From contig NZ_JACVAP010000003.1 in NCBI RefSeq assembly GCF_014851915.1, forward strand, positions 124,001 to 188,000: a stretch of 64,000 nt of DNA. Reading direction: 5' to 3'. The position numbers and the translations under genes were made by a program. The notes beneath the pieces were generated by a model. It was not told the origin of the DNA. It saw only the letters and a program-made list of their open reading frames with translations, and did not search any database. The stretch comes from Xanthomonas sp. XNM01. GTDB lineage: Bacteria; Pseudomonadota; Gammaproteobacteria; Xanthomonadales; Xanthomonadaceae. Below, in pieces: positions 36,707 to 45,172 of this stretch; position 1 is the first letter of the stretch; each line of letters begins with the position of its first letter.

Positions 36707-38050
36707 TCATCCGAGGCGCGGGCGCTCGCCCGGCGGCGCCTCGATCACCACGCCGGGCACCTCGACATCGGCACGCTCGCCGCGCGACACCAGCGTGGCC
36801 AGCGTCAGGTCGCCGGTCACGTTGAGCGTGGTGCGGCACATGTCGAGGAAATGGTTCACGCCCAGGATCAGGCCGATGCCGATCGGATCGACGCCAACCA
36901 TCGCGCAGATCAGCGCGACCACCGGCAGCGAGCCCGACGGCACGCCGGCGGTGCCGATGCCGCCCAGGATGCAGACCATCATCACCATGAACTGCTGGCC
37001 CAGGGTCAGGTCCACGCCGAAGAACTGGGCGAGGAAGATCACCGTCACGCCCTCGAACAGCGCGGTGCCGTTCTGGTTGGCGGTGGCGCCGACGGTCAGC
37101 ACGAAGCGCGAGACCTTGTTCGGCAGGCCCATCTGGTCGGCCACGCGCAGCGCGGTCGGCAGGGTCGCGTTGCTCGACGCGGTCGAGAACGCCATCACCG
37201 AGGCTTCCTGGGTGTCGCGGAAGAACTTCAGCGGCGAGCGGCCGGCGAAGCGCACCGCCAGCGAATAGACCACGAACATGTGCAGCGCCAGCGCCAGGAC
37301 CACCACACCCACGTAGGCGCCCAGGCGGATCAGCAGCTCGAAGCCGAACACCGCGGCCAGGTTGAACATGAAGCAGAACACCGCGTACGGCGCCAGGCGG
37401 ATCACCAGGCCGATCAGCGTCATCGAGATCTCGAAGATGCCCTCGATGCCGCTCTTCAGCGTGGCCACCTTCTCGGCCGGCGCCAGCACCATGCCGACGC
37501 CGAACATCACCGCGAAGAACATCAGCGCCAGGATCGAACCATTGTCCGACGCGGCGCGGATCACGTTGCTCGGCACGATCGACAGCAGCATGTCGATGCC
37601 CTGCGGCTGGCTGCCGACGCTGGCGACGATCTCGCGGCTGCGCTCGACGTTCTGGGTCAGCAGCTGCTCGGCCAGCGCCGGGTCCACGCCCACGCCGGGC
37701 TGCAGCAGGTTGACCAGGACCAGGCCCAGCAGCACCGCGATGCCCGACAGGATCACCGTCCACGCCAGCGTCTTCCAGCCGATCCGGCCCAGCGCGCGGA
37801 TGTCGCCCATCTCGGCCACGCCCATCACCAGTGCCGAGAACAGCAGCGGCACGATCAGCATGAAGATCAGGTTGAGGAACAGGCTGGAGAACGGCGTGGT
37901 GACGTAGCGGGTGAACGCGGTCACCCAGCTCGAGTCGCCGCCGACCGTGCTGTGGACGATCAGGCCGAACAGCAGGCCCAGGCCGAAGCCGACGCCCATC
38001 TTCCAGTGCAGGGGCCAGCGTTTCCTGGGGGTGGCGGAGCGGTCGACCAT
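36707..38050 (-). CDS. Dicarboxylate/amino acid:cation symporter (DAACS family)
   Basis: 447 residues with about eight membrane helices and two re-entrant hairpins. Family landmarks are FLNLIFMLIVPLLFSALVMG, the Ser-rich hairpin tip AFSTASSNATLPTAL, the sodium/substrate motif TVGATANQNGTALFEG, and ILGVNHFLDMCRTTLNVTGDL with the substrate-binding Asp and Arg. It imports C4-dicarboxylates, glutamate or similar with Na+ or H+; sequence alone does not settle which. TTLNVTGD with Arg in MCRTT suits acidic substrates. It is a single gene with its own terminator, upstream of tkt. Confidence 0.9.
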   Translation of the reverse strand: MVDRSATPRKRWPLHWKMGVGFGLGLLFGLIVHSTVGGDSSWVTAFTRYVTTPFSSLFLNLIFMLIVPLLFSALVMGVAEMGDIRALGRIGWKTLAWTVILSGIAVLLGLVLVNLLQPGVGVDPALAEQLLTQNVERSREIVASVGSQPQGIDMLLSIVPSNVIRAASDNGSILALMFFAVMFGVGMVLAPAEKVATLKSGIEGIFEISMTLIGLVIRLAPYAVFCFMFNLAAVFGFELLIRLGAYVGVVVLALALHMFVVYSLAVRFAGRSPLKFFRDTQEASVMAFSTASSNATLPTALRVADQMGLPNKVSRFVLTVGATANQNGTALFEGVTVIFLAQFFGVDLTLGQQFMVMMVCILGGIGTAGVPSGSLPVVALICAMVGVDPIGIGLILGVNHFLDMCRTTLNVTGDLTLATLVSRGERADVEVPGVVIEAPPGERPRLG

Positions 38051-38214
38051 CGGGGCTTCCTGACGTGAGTGCGTCCGGCAGCTTAGTCAAAGCGGCGGTG
38101 CGGTGCTACACGCCGCACCTCAACACCTGCGATCGTCGGCGAACACTCGGGCAACGGCCGCCGGCCGTCGCACTGCAGCATTCCGTGCGTGCAACCGAGG
38201 GAGGCCCCTGCCGC

Positions 38215-39936
38215 TTACCCGGCCGGGCGGCGGCCGGCCCGTTCCGGATACAGCGGCGGCAGTGCCGCACGCACTGGCGCCGGCTCCGCGCGCCAGACCG
38301 GACCGGTACGGAACGCACTGCGCAGCGCCGCACGCGCGTCCGCCGGAGCGCCATCGTCGGCCCACAGCGCGCGCCGCATCCGCTCCAGCGCCTCGCGCTG
38401 CGCAGCATCGTCCAGACTGACCAGCAGCGCATCCAGATCGACCGGCATCGGCGAGCGCATCCGCCGCAGGCAGGCCACCACGTCCTCGAAACTGCCGGCA
38501 TCCAGCGCGCGCCTGAGGTCGGCCCGGGTCATCACCGGCACGCTCCCGGCGACCGGGCCGGAGGCTGGCAGCACCCCGGCCGGCGCCTGCCGCCGCAGGT
38601 GCAGCGCCCATCCCAGCGTCGCCAGCCACAGCAGCGCCAGGCCCAGCGCGATCCAGCGCCACGGCCAGGACACGGCGCCCGCGTCCTCGTCCTGTGCCAC
38701 GATCGCGTCGTCCGCAGGGGGCGGAACGTCGGCGGGATGGCGGGCCGGCGCACGCGCGCCCACGGCCGCCGCCGGGGCGACCTCCAGGGTCAGCGGCGGC
38801 AGGCTGGCGCGGCGCGCGGCACCGGCGCCGACGTCCCACCACGACAGCGCCGGCCCCGGGATCCGCAGGCTGCCGGCGGCGCCGGGGACGAGCGCGAAAC
38901 GCCGGGTGACGGTGAGCTCGGGGGCGCCGTCGACGAAACGTTCGGCGAACTGCGCCGGCTCGGCGAAGACCTGCACACCCGGCAGTTCCGGGACAGGCAG
39001 CTCGGGGAACAGCGCCTGGGTGCCGCCCTGCGCCACCGCCTCGACCACCAGCTCCACCGCCTCGCCGGCACGCGCCTGCTGCGGCGCCGCGACGTAGCGC
39101 AGCCGCAGGCCGTGCAGCGGCAGCCAGGGCTGGGCCGCGGCCGCCGGCTGCGCGGCCACCTGCAGCTGCCGCGGCGCCGACTGCGCGGACAGCTCGCGCC
39201 GCTCGCCGAACATGTCGTCGAAGAACCCGCCCGCGGCCTGGCCCCGGAAGCGGGCCGCCGGCAGCTGCAGGGGGCCGCTGCGTTCGGGCACCAGCAGGTA
39301 GCGGCGCTCGACCACGTTGAAGCGGCGGTTGCCGATCTGGCGCGTGCTCTGCACGTCGTCGCCGACCCGCTGCAGCGATGCGCCGGCTGGCGCATCCTGG
39401 GTCAGCTCGCCCGACAGCAGCGGCACCGCGTAATGCAGGCGCACCGTCACGCCGACGCTCTGCTGCACGTAGGGCGCGGCGTCGTCGACGCTGCTTTCGA
39501 CGAACACCTGCGCGTCGCTGCTGGCCGCCGCGGGCGCGGCATCGACCTGCAGCCGCATCGGCGCGCTGGCCTCGCGTCCCACCCGGATCGGCGGCACCTC
39601 GAGCAGGCCACTGCGACGCGGCGTCAGTGCGATGCCGAACACCTGCCCGGCCCCACCCGATGTCCGGCTGCGGAATGGCGTCCCGAGGGCGAAATCGCGC
39701 TGCAGCGGCGTGTAATCCGGTGCCACGCCCTGCTGGTCGGTCTCGATGTTGAGCGTGACCGGCTCGCCTTCCACACCGGTGGCGCGGTCCAGCCACGCGC
39801 GGGTCGCGGCCGACGCCGGCAGCAGCGCGCAGAGCGCGGACAGCATGCACAGCGCGGTGGCCATCCGCAGGAACGCGACGCGGCGCGGCCGTCGGTCGAC
39901 GTGTCGGGACCGCGCGTGTTCGTTGCCCTGGGTCAT
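38215..39936 (-). CDS. batD: BatD-like protein (oxygen tolerance family)
   Basis: 573 residues. A basic N-terminus and hydrophobic signal segment (ATALCMLSALCALLPASA, about 26-43) are followed by repeated beta-sandwich modules (ATRAWLDRATGVEGEPVTLNIETD; VQVFAEPAQFAERFVDGAPELTVTRRF). A membrane helix near 448-465 (WRWIALGLALLWLATLGWAL) precedes a cytosolic tail of about 100 residues. It is last in the MoxR/Bat operon and overlaps BatB/C by 4 bp. Bat proteins were named for aerotolerance in Bacteroides and also affect envelope stress; the biochemical role is unclear. Confidence 0.85.
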   Translation of the reverse strand: MTQGNEHARSRHVDRRPRRVAFLRMATALCMLSALCALLPASAATRAWLDRATGVEGEPVTLNIETDQQGVAPDYTPLQRDFALGTPFRSRTSGGAGQVFGIALTPRRSGLLEVPPIRVGREASAPMRLQVDAAPAAASSDAQVFVESSVDDAAPYVQQSVGVTVRLHYAVPLLSGELTQDAPAGASLQRVGDDVQSTRQIGNRRFNVVERRYLLVPERSGPLQLPAARFRGQAAGGFFDDMFGERRELSAQSAPRQLQVAAQPAAAAQPWLPLHGLRLRYVAAPQQARAGEAVELVVEAVAQGGTQALFPELPVPELPGVQVFAEPAQFAERFVDGAPELTVTRRFALVPGAAGSLRIPGPALSWWDVGAGAARRASLPPLTLEVAPAAAVGARAPARHPADVPPPADDAIVAQDEDAGAVSWPWRWIALGLALLWLATLGWALHLRRQAPAGVLPASGPVAGSVPVMTRADLRRALDAGSFEDVVACLRRMRSPMPVDLDALLVSLDDAAQREALERMRRALWADDGAPADARAALRSAFRTGPVWRAEPAPVRAALPPLYPERAGRRPAG

Positions 39937-41684
39937 CGCCCCTCCCTGCGTCGGCGCTCGTGTTCGATCTGGAATTTCGCCCGCAGCAGGCCGCCCGGGT
40001 CGTCGGGCACGCGCCGCAGCCAGGCTTCGCGCGCCTGCCGCTGCTCACGGACCTCCGCACTCGGCTGCTGCGCGGCCTGGTCCTCGCCGGCAGCCGCCTC
40101 GCCCTGCGCCTCCAGCGCCTGGCGCATCCGTTCGCGCTGGGCGGCATCGGCCTCCTGCTGGCGTCGTGCCGCCTCTGCATCCTCGGCCCGTGGTGGTGGT
40201 TCGCCCTCCCGCGCAGGCGCATTGCCGCGCTCGCCACGGTCGTCGGACGGCGGGGCCGGCTGCCCGGGTTCATCCTGCGGCGGCGCATCGCGTCCAGCTT
40301 CGCCGTCGCCCTGCTGCTGCGCCTGATTCTGTCCGGACCCGCCGTCACCGGATGGCGGTGGCGTGCCGCCGCCGGCCTGCTGCTGGCGCCGGCGCGCGGC
40401 CTCGACGACCGCGCGGTTGGCCTGCGCGTCGGCCATGCCCGCGCGCGCGGCCAGGGCACGGTCGTAGGCGGCGATCGCCTCGTCGTACCGGCCCTGCCGG
40501 GCCAGCGCGTTGCCCAGGTTGTACTGCGCCTCGGCGCCGGGCTGGCCTTCGAACGCGTGCTGCGCGGCCGCGAAATCGCCTGCGCGATAGGCCTGTACGC
40601 CCGCCTCCAGCCGGCGCTGCGCGGCCTGGTCGGCGCGCTGCCACAGGCTGCCATCGGCCGCCTGCACCGGCGGCACCGTCGCCGGGACCAGCAGCACCGC
40701 GAGCAGTACCGCGCCCACGGCATGGCCGCCACGACGGAATCCCAGCGCCACGAGCAGCAGCAGCGCCGGCAGCAGCCAGTAGCCCTGGTCGAGCCAGCCG
40801 CGCGCGCCGGCGGCATCGTCCTGTACCAGCGCTTCGGCCGGCGGCTGCAGCACGCCCAATGCCTGCAGGTCGGCGTCGTCCGTGGTCAGCGCGGCATAGC
40901 GGCCACCGCCGGCCCGGGCGAGCGCGCGCAGCGCGTCGGCCTCCAGCACGGCGCGCCGGAGCTGGCCGCCACGGTCGCGGTGGAATGCGCCTTCGGCCGT
41001 GCCCAATCCGAGCACCGACACCCGATAGCCCTGCGCGAGCGCCTGGGCCGCCGCATCGCGCGCGGCGGCGTCGGCGGTGCCGCCCAGCAGCAGGATGTCG
41101 CCACTGGAGAAGCCGGCCTGGCGCAGCAGCGCGGAGGCCTGCGCGATGGCACGGGCGGGGCGCTGGCCATCGACCGGCATCACCTCGGGCGACAGCGCAT
41201 CGACGAACAGGGCGACGTTGGACGCATCGCCGGTCAGCGGTGCCACGGTGAACGCATCCTCCGCCCACGCGACCAGGCCGATGTCGCCGCCAACACGCTG
41301 CGCCAGCAGCCGGCTCAGCTTGGCCCGCGCCTGCAGCAGGCGCGACGGTGGCAGGTCCGGGGTGGTCATCGCCGAGGACAGATCGAAGGCGACCACCAGC
41401 GGCGCATGCGACTGCCAGCGCGGCTGCGCCTCCTGCCGCCAGCCCGGTCCGGCCAGGGCGAGCAGTCCGAGCGCGGCGGCCAGCATGCCCAGCACCGGGC
41501 CGGTCCAGCCGCGCCCAGGCGCCGGCTCGATCAGATGCGGCAGCAGGTGCGGATCGACCGCGTCGCGCCAGGGATCGCCGCGGCGGGTCAGCCGCCACCA
41601 GGCCAGGGCCAGCAGCGGCAGCAGCGCGAGTCCCCACAGCCACAACGGCCGCTGGAAATGCAGCATCGGCAGCCAGTCGCTCAT
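39933..41684 (-). CDS. batB: BatB-BatC fusion: VWA domain plus TPR, membrane protein
   Basis: 583 residues. Two N-terminal helices, a VWA domain (about 94-270), a helix near 318-340, then TPR units (AQYNLGNALARQGRYDEAIAAYDRAL) and a low-complexity Gln/Pro/Asp/Glu-rich tail. It corresponds to separate BatB and BatC in other species. The MIDAS metal motif DxSxS reads DLSSA (101-105), with Ala in the last position, so the metal site is probably weakened or lost. It overlaps batA and batD by 4 bp each. Confidence 0.87.
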   Translation of the reverse strand: MSDWLPMLHFQRPLWLWGLALLPLLALAWWRLTRRGDPWRDAVDPHLLPHLIEPAPGRGWTGPVLGMLAAALGLLALAGPGWRQEAQPRWQSHAPLVVAFDLSSAMTTPDLPPSRLLQARAKLSRLLAQRVGGDIGLVAWAEDAFTVAPLTGDASNVALFVDALSPEVMPVDGQRPARAIAQASALLRQAGFSSGDILLLGGTADAAARDAAAQALAQGYRVSVLGLGTAEGAFHRDRGGQLRRAVLEADALRALARAGGGRYAALTTDDADLQALGVLQPPAEALVQDDAAGARGWLDQGYWLLPALLLLVALGFRRGGHAVGAVLLAVLLVPATVPPVQAADGSLWQRADQAAQRRLEAGVQAYRAGDFAAAQHAFEGQPGAEAQYNLGNALARQGRYDEAIAAYDRALAARAGMADAQANRAVVEAARRRQQQAGGGTPPPSGDGGSGQNQAQQQGDGEAGRDAPPQDEPGQPAPPSDDRGERGNAPAREGEPPPRAEDAEAARRQQEADAAQRERMRQALEAQGEAAAGEDQAAQQPSAEVREQRQAREAWLRRVPDDPGGLLRAKFQIEHERRRREGR

Positions 41685-42706
41685 CGCCTGCGCCCCAGGG
41701 CGGACAGGACGGCCACGCCGCCGAGCAGCCCGGCCAGCAACAGCGGCCACGGATACGCCTCGATTCTCGGCCGGACCGGCGCCGCCGCAGCGGCCACCGG
41801 CTCCAGCCGGTCGAGTTCGGCATAGATGCCGGCCAGTTCCTCGGTATCGCGGGCGCGGAAGAAGCGCCCGCCGGTCTGGCTGGCCACGGTGCGCAGCGTC
41901 TCCTCGTCGACGTCCTCGCCGCCGGACACCTGCATGGGCACCCCGAACACCGAGAATCCGCCGCCATTGCCGCCGAAGGCGATGGTATGCACGCGCACGC
42001 CTTCGGCCTGGGCGAGTTCGGCCGCCTTGAGCGGCTCCAGCACGCCGGCGGTGTTCACGCCGTCGGTCAGCAGCACCAGCACGCGCTGGCCGGGCGGCTG
42101 CTCGCGCAGGCGCTTGACCGCCAGCCCGATCGCGTCGCCCAGTGCGGTCTCGCGACCGGCGAGTCCGGCGACGCTGTCGCGCAGCTGGTCGCGGACCGAG
42201 GCCAGGTCCAGCGTCAGCGGGGTCAGCATGTAGGCGCGCTGGCCGAACACCAGCAGGCCGACCCGGTCGCCGGCGCGGCGCTGCAGGAAGTCGGCGATCA
42301 CCGCCTTGGCGGCGGTCAGGCGGTCGACCGGGCGGCCCCCCAGGTACATGTCGTTCTCGGCCATGCTGCCGGACAGGTCGACCGCCAGCATCAGCTGGCG
42401 CGCCTGCTGCGGCGGCACCTGCATCGCACCGAGCAGTTGCGGGCGGGCCGCGGCGGCGCACAACAGGCTCCACGCCAGCAGCGGCAGCCACAGCCCGTGC
42501 CGCAGCGACACCAGGCGCCTGGACGCCGCCGCTGCCGGCAGTGCCATCCCCGGCGGCACGCGCAGCGCGGCCGCCGTACTGCGCCGTGGCGGCAGCACCC
42601 GGCGCAGCAGCAACGGCAGCGGCAGCAGCAGCCACATCCACGGCCAGGCGAACCCGGCGAAGTCGGCCAGCCAGTCGCCCGGCCAGGCGGGCAGCCATCC
42701 GCTCAC
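41681..42706 (-). CDS. batA: BatA-like VWA domain membrane protein
   Basis: 341 residues from GTG 42706, chosen because it overlaps the DUF4381 stop by 4 bp (GTGA). Two N-terminal membrane helices (WPWMWLLLPLPLLL; GLWLPLLAWSLLCAAA) flank a short loop. The VWA domain follows with a canonical MIDAS, LAVDLSGSMAEND, plus the downstream RPVDRLTAAK and LLTDGVNTAG elements. A final helix (PWPLLLAGLLGGVAVLSAL) anchors the C-terminus. In contrast to the partner BatB it keeps all MIDAS residues, so it is the likely metal-dependent adhesion subunit of the Bat complex. Confidence 0.9.
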   Translation of the reverse strand: MSGWLPAWPGDWLADFAGFAWPWMWLLLPLPLLLRRVLPPRRSTAAALRVPPGMALPAAAASRRLVSLRHGLWLPLLAWSLLCAAAARPQLLGAMQVPPQQARQLMLAVDLSGSMAENDMYLGGRPVDRLTAAKAVIADFLQRRAGDRVGLLVFGQRAYMLTPLTLDLASVRDQLRDSVAGLAGRETALGDAIGLAVKRLREQPPGQRVLVLLTDGVNTAGVLEPLKAAELAQAEGVRVHTIAFGGNGGGFSVFGVPMQVSGGEDVDEETLRTVASQTGGRFFRARDTEELAGIYAELDRLEPVAAAAAPVRPRIEAYPWPLLLAGLLGGVAVLSALGRRR

Positions 42707-43152
42707 CGGCGACGCTCCATCAGTGCGACGAAGCGCGCCTGCGCCAGCGCGGTGACCCGCTCGCAGCTTGCTTGCTCGATGCCTGGGCGGAACGGCCCGT
42801 CCAGCAGCAGCCGTCCCTCTCCCTGCGTGAACGCAGTGCCCTCGCCGTCCAGCCAGGCCAGCCAGGCCTCGCCCTGCAGCTGTTCGCTGCCCGGACAGGC
42901 GCGGCGCGCGGCACGGCGCAGCAACGCCGACATCGCGGCCACACGCTCCGACGGCGTGCCTGCGCCGCATTCGCTGGCGAACATCCGCTGCCAGCGTCGA
43001 CGCCGGCGCAGCCGCCACCCGTGCCAGCCCGCGGCCAGCAGCACCAGCAGGAGCAGCGCGCCGGCCAGCAGCCACCAGCCGGGCGCCGGCGGCCACCAGC
43101 CGGGCGGCGGCGGCAGCTGCACATCGCGCAGCGGCAGGCTGGCCGCGCTCAT
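42703..43152 (-). CDS. DUF4381 small membrane protein of the Bat operon
   Basis: 149 residues. A proline/tryptophan-rich start (LPPPPGWWPPAPGWWLLAG) runs into one membrane helix (about 27-43), followed by an Arg-rich stop-transfer (RLRRRRRWQR) and a helical cytosolic domain with the DUF4381 pattern (LLRRAARRACPGSEQLQGEAWLAWLDG). It overlaps the DUF58 gene by 4 bp upstream and batA by 4 bp downstream. Genes of this type typically sit in moxR-batA operons. Function is unknown; a scaffold role is only a guess. Confidence 0.85.
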   Translation of the reverse strand: MSAASLPLRDVQLPPPPGWWPPAPGWWLLAGALLLLVLLAAGWHGWRLRRRRRWQRMFASECGAGTPSERVAAMSALLRRAARRACPGSEQLQGEAWLAWLDGEGTAFTQGEGRLLLDGPFRPGIEQASCERVTALAQARFVALMERRR

Positions 43153-44033
43153 GCCGCGTCACCGGTCGGCAGCGGCTGCAGCCAGGCATCGCTGGCTTCG
43201 TCGGTCCACAGCGAGCGCACGCGCACGCCTGCGGCCGGCAGGCGCGCGCCCAGGGTCTCGGCGGGAGCGACGAACGCGGCGTCCCAGCGCTCGCGCACGT
43301 CGGGATCGGCCAGCGCCAGTTCGACCCGCCCGGCCGTCGAGCGGAACGCCAGGCCACGGCGCGGTGGCGCGGTTTCCAGTGCGTCGCGCAGCATCACCAG
43401 CGTGGTTTCATGGTGCCGGGCCAGTGCGGTCCATCGGGTCTGCGGAATCGCAACCGCACTGGCCGGATCGGCAAGCACCACCAGACGCGCACCCGGCCGC
43501 AGCAATCGCTGTGCGCGCTCCAGGGTCAGCCCGAGCCCGCCATCGTCCGGCGGCGATGCGGCGTACCAGCGCGCCAGCGCGTCGAGCACGCGCATCGCCC
43601 CGCGCACGCCCGAGGCCGGCGGCACCGCCGGTTCGTCGCCGCCACGCAACGCTCCGACCCGGTCGCCGGCACGCAGCGCGGTCCAGACCGCCACTGCACC
43701 GGCACGCGCGGCCTGCGCCGACTTGAACCGGACCCGGGTACCGAAGTACAGCGACGGCGCCACATCGCAGGCCAGCAGCGTGATCCGCTCGCGCTCGGCC
43801 TGGAACAACTTGGTATGCGCCCGGCCGGTGCGCGCGGTCAGACGCCAGTCCATCCGGCGCACGTCGTCGCCGGCCACGTACTCGCGGGACTCCGCGTACT
43901 CCATGCCACGGCCACGCAGCGGCGACGGGGCCGGACCATGCACGCCATGGCGGCCACGCAGGACCGCCGGTGGCCGCCCGCTGCCGCGCAGGGCCACCAG
44001 TTCGGCCAGGCTGGGGACGATGCCCTCGTTCAT
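43149..44033 (-). CDS. DUF58 domain protein
   Basis: 294 residues. The DUF58 signature RGRGMEYAESREYVAGDDVRRMDWRLTARTG is near residues 40-70, and the rest has a VWA-like fold (ITLLACDVAPSLYFG; ARLVVLADPASAV). The VWA-type MIDAS is incomplete (DVAPS), usual for DUF58. It is predicted to be soluble. It starts 31 bp after the moxR stop and overlaps the DUF4381 gene by 4 bp. Together with MoxR and Bat proteins it forms a widespread AAA+/VWA module thought to help fold or assemble complexes. Confidence 0.9.
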   Translation of the reverse strand: MNEGIVPSLAELVALRGSGRPPAVLRGRHGVHGPAPSPLRGRGMEYAESREYVAGDDVRRMDWRLTARTGRAHTKLFQAERERITLLACDVAPSLYFGTRVRFKSAQAARAGAVAVWTALRAGDRVGALRGGDEPAVPPASGVRGAMRVLDALARWYAASPPDDGGLGLTLERAQRLLRPGARLVVLADPASAVAIPQTRWTALARHHETTLVMLRDALETAPPRRGLAFRSTAGRVELALADPDVRERWDAAFVAPAETLGARLPAAGVRVRSLWTDEASDAWLQPLPTGDAA

Positions 44034-44064
44034 GGGTGGAGCGTCGCGCGGGCGCGGCGGACGG

Positions 44065-45063
44065 TCACGGTGGCGGCACCCGTTCCAGCAGCGCGTTGAC
44101 CAGACGCTCGCCGTCCCAGCCTTCGGCCATGGCCTCGTAGCTGGGCAGCACGCGGTGGCGCAGCACGTCCGGCGCGACCGCACGCACGTCCTCGGGTGTC
44201 GCGTAGTCGCGACCGGCCAGCCAGGCGCGCGCCCGCGCGCAGCGCTCCAGCGCGATCGAGCCGCGCGGACTGGCACCCCAGGCGATGCGACGCGCCAGCG
44301 CGGCGTCGTAGCGCCCGGCGTCGCGCGAGGCGAGCACGATCTCGACCAGATAGCGCTCCAGCGCAGGCGCGACATGCAGGTCCAGCACCTGCTCGCGCGC
44401 GGCGAACACGTCCTCCTGCGGCATCCGCCGTTCGGGTGCGGGCGGCGCGTGCAGGGTGTTGCGCGCGCGTTCGCGCGCCAGGCGCAGGATCTCGGTCTCG
44501 ACCTCGGCCTCCGGGTAGCCGATGCGCACGTGCATCAGGAAGCGGTCAAGCTGCGCCTCGGGCAGCGGGAACGTGCCCTCCTGCTCGATCGGATTCTGGG
44601 TGGCCATGACCAGGAACAGCGGCGGCAGCGCATAGGTCTGCCGGCCGACCGTGACCTGGCGCTCGCCCATCGCCTCCAGCAGTGCCGACTGCACCTTGGC
44701 CGGCGCGCGGTTGATCTCGTCGGCCAGCAGCAGCGGATGGAACACCGGGCCGGGCTGGAACTCGAACCGCCCCTCCTGCGGGCGCCAGACCTCGGTACCG
44801 GTCAGGTCGGCCGGCAACAGGTCGGGGGTGAACTGGACCCGGGCGAAATCGGCCTCGACGTGCGCGGCCAGCGCGCGGATCGCGGTGGTCTTGGCCAGCC
44901 CGGGCGCGCCCTCGACCAGCAGATGGCCGTCGGCCAGCAGCGCGATCAGGAGCCGTTCGACCAGGGCCGACTGGCCGACGATGGTGGCGGAGAGCTGGCT
45001 GCTGAGGGCCAGGAAGGCGGCATGCAGATGACCGTTGCCGGTCGGTGGTGGCGTCGTGTCCAT
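44065..45063 (-). CDS. moxR: MoxR-type AAA+ ATPase
   Basis: 332 residues. Walker A GAPGLAKTT (about 52-60), Walker B LLLADEINRAPAK, sensor 1 FLVMATQNPIEQEG, and the arginine-finger/sensor 2 region LPEAQLDRFLMHV are all intact. MoxR proteins are chaperone-like ATPases that act with VWA partners encoded beside them, here DUF58, BatA and BatB/C. It is the first gene of the six-gene operon, just downstream of the pilQ terminator on the same strand. The ATG at 45063 follows no strong ribosome binding site. Confidence 0.95.
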   Translation of the reverse strand: MDTTPPPTGNGHLHAAFLALSSQLSATIVGQSALVERLLIALLADGHLLVEGAPGLAKTTAIRALAAHVEADFARVQFTPDLLPADLTGTEVWRPQEGRFEFQPGPVFHPLLLADEINRAPAKVQSALLEAMGERQVTVGRQTYALPPLFLVMATQNPIEQEGTFPLPEAQLDRFLMHVRIGYPEAEVETEILRLARERARNTLHAPPAPERRMPQEDVFAAREQVLDLHVAPALERYLVEIVLASRDAGRYDAALARRIAWGASPRGSIALERCARARAWLAGRDYATPEDVRAVAPDVLRHRVLPSYEAMAEGWDGERLVNALLERVPPP

Positions 45064-45120
45064 GTCCGGATTCTGACCGATCCGGACGTCGTGCGGTTCC
45101 CGACCCGCACCCCCGCTCGC

Positions 45121-45152
45121 GGAAAAAGGAACGGGGCCCGAAGGCCCCGTTC
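45121..45152 (-). terminator. Intrinsic terminator of the pilMNOPQ operon
   Basis: A perfect 10-bp stem, GAACGGGGCC at 45129-45138 with GGCCCCGTTC at 45143-45152, has loop CGAA on plus (UUCG in the transcript). It is followed in the pil direction by CTTTTTCC. It lies 21 bases past the pilQ stop. One of the clearest terminators in the window. Confidence 0.88.
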
Positions 45153-45172
45153 ATCGTGCGCATCGCGGCCGG

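Noticed and set aside
44065-45063. Methanol dehydrogenase maturation system, from the MoxR name
   Set aside because: No mxa genes; neighbours are DUF58/Bat genes, the general MoxR-VWA module.
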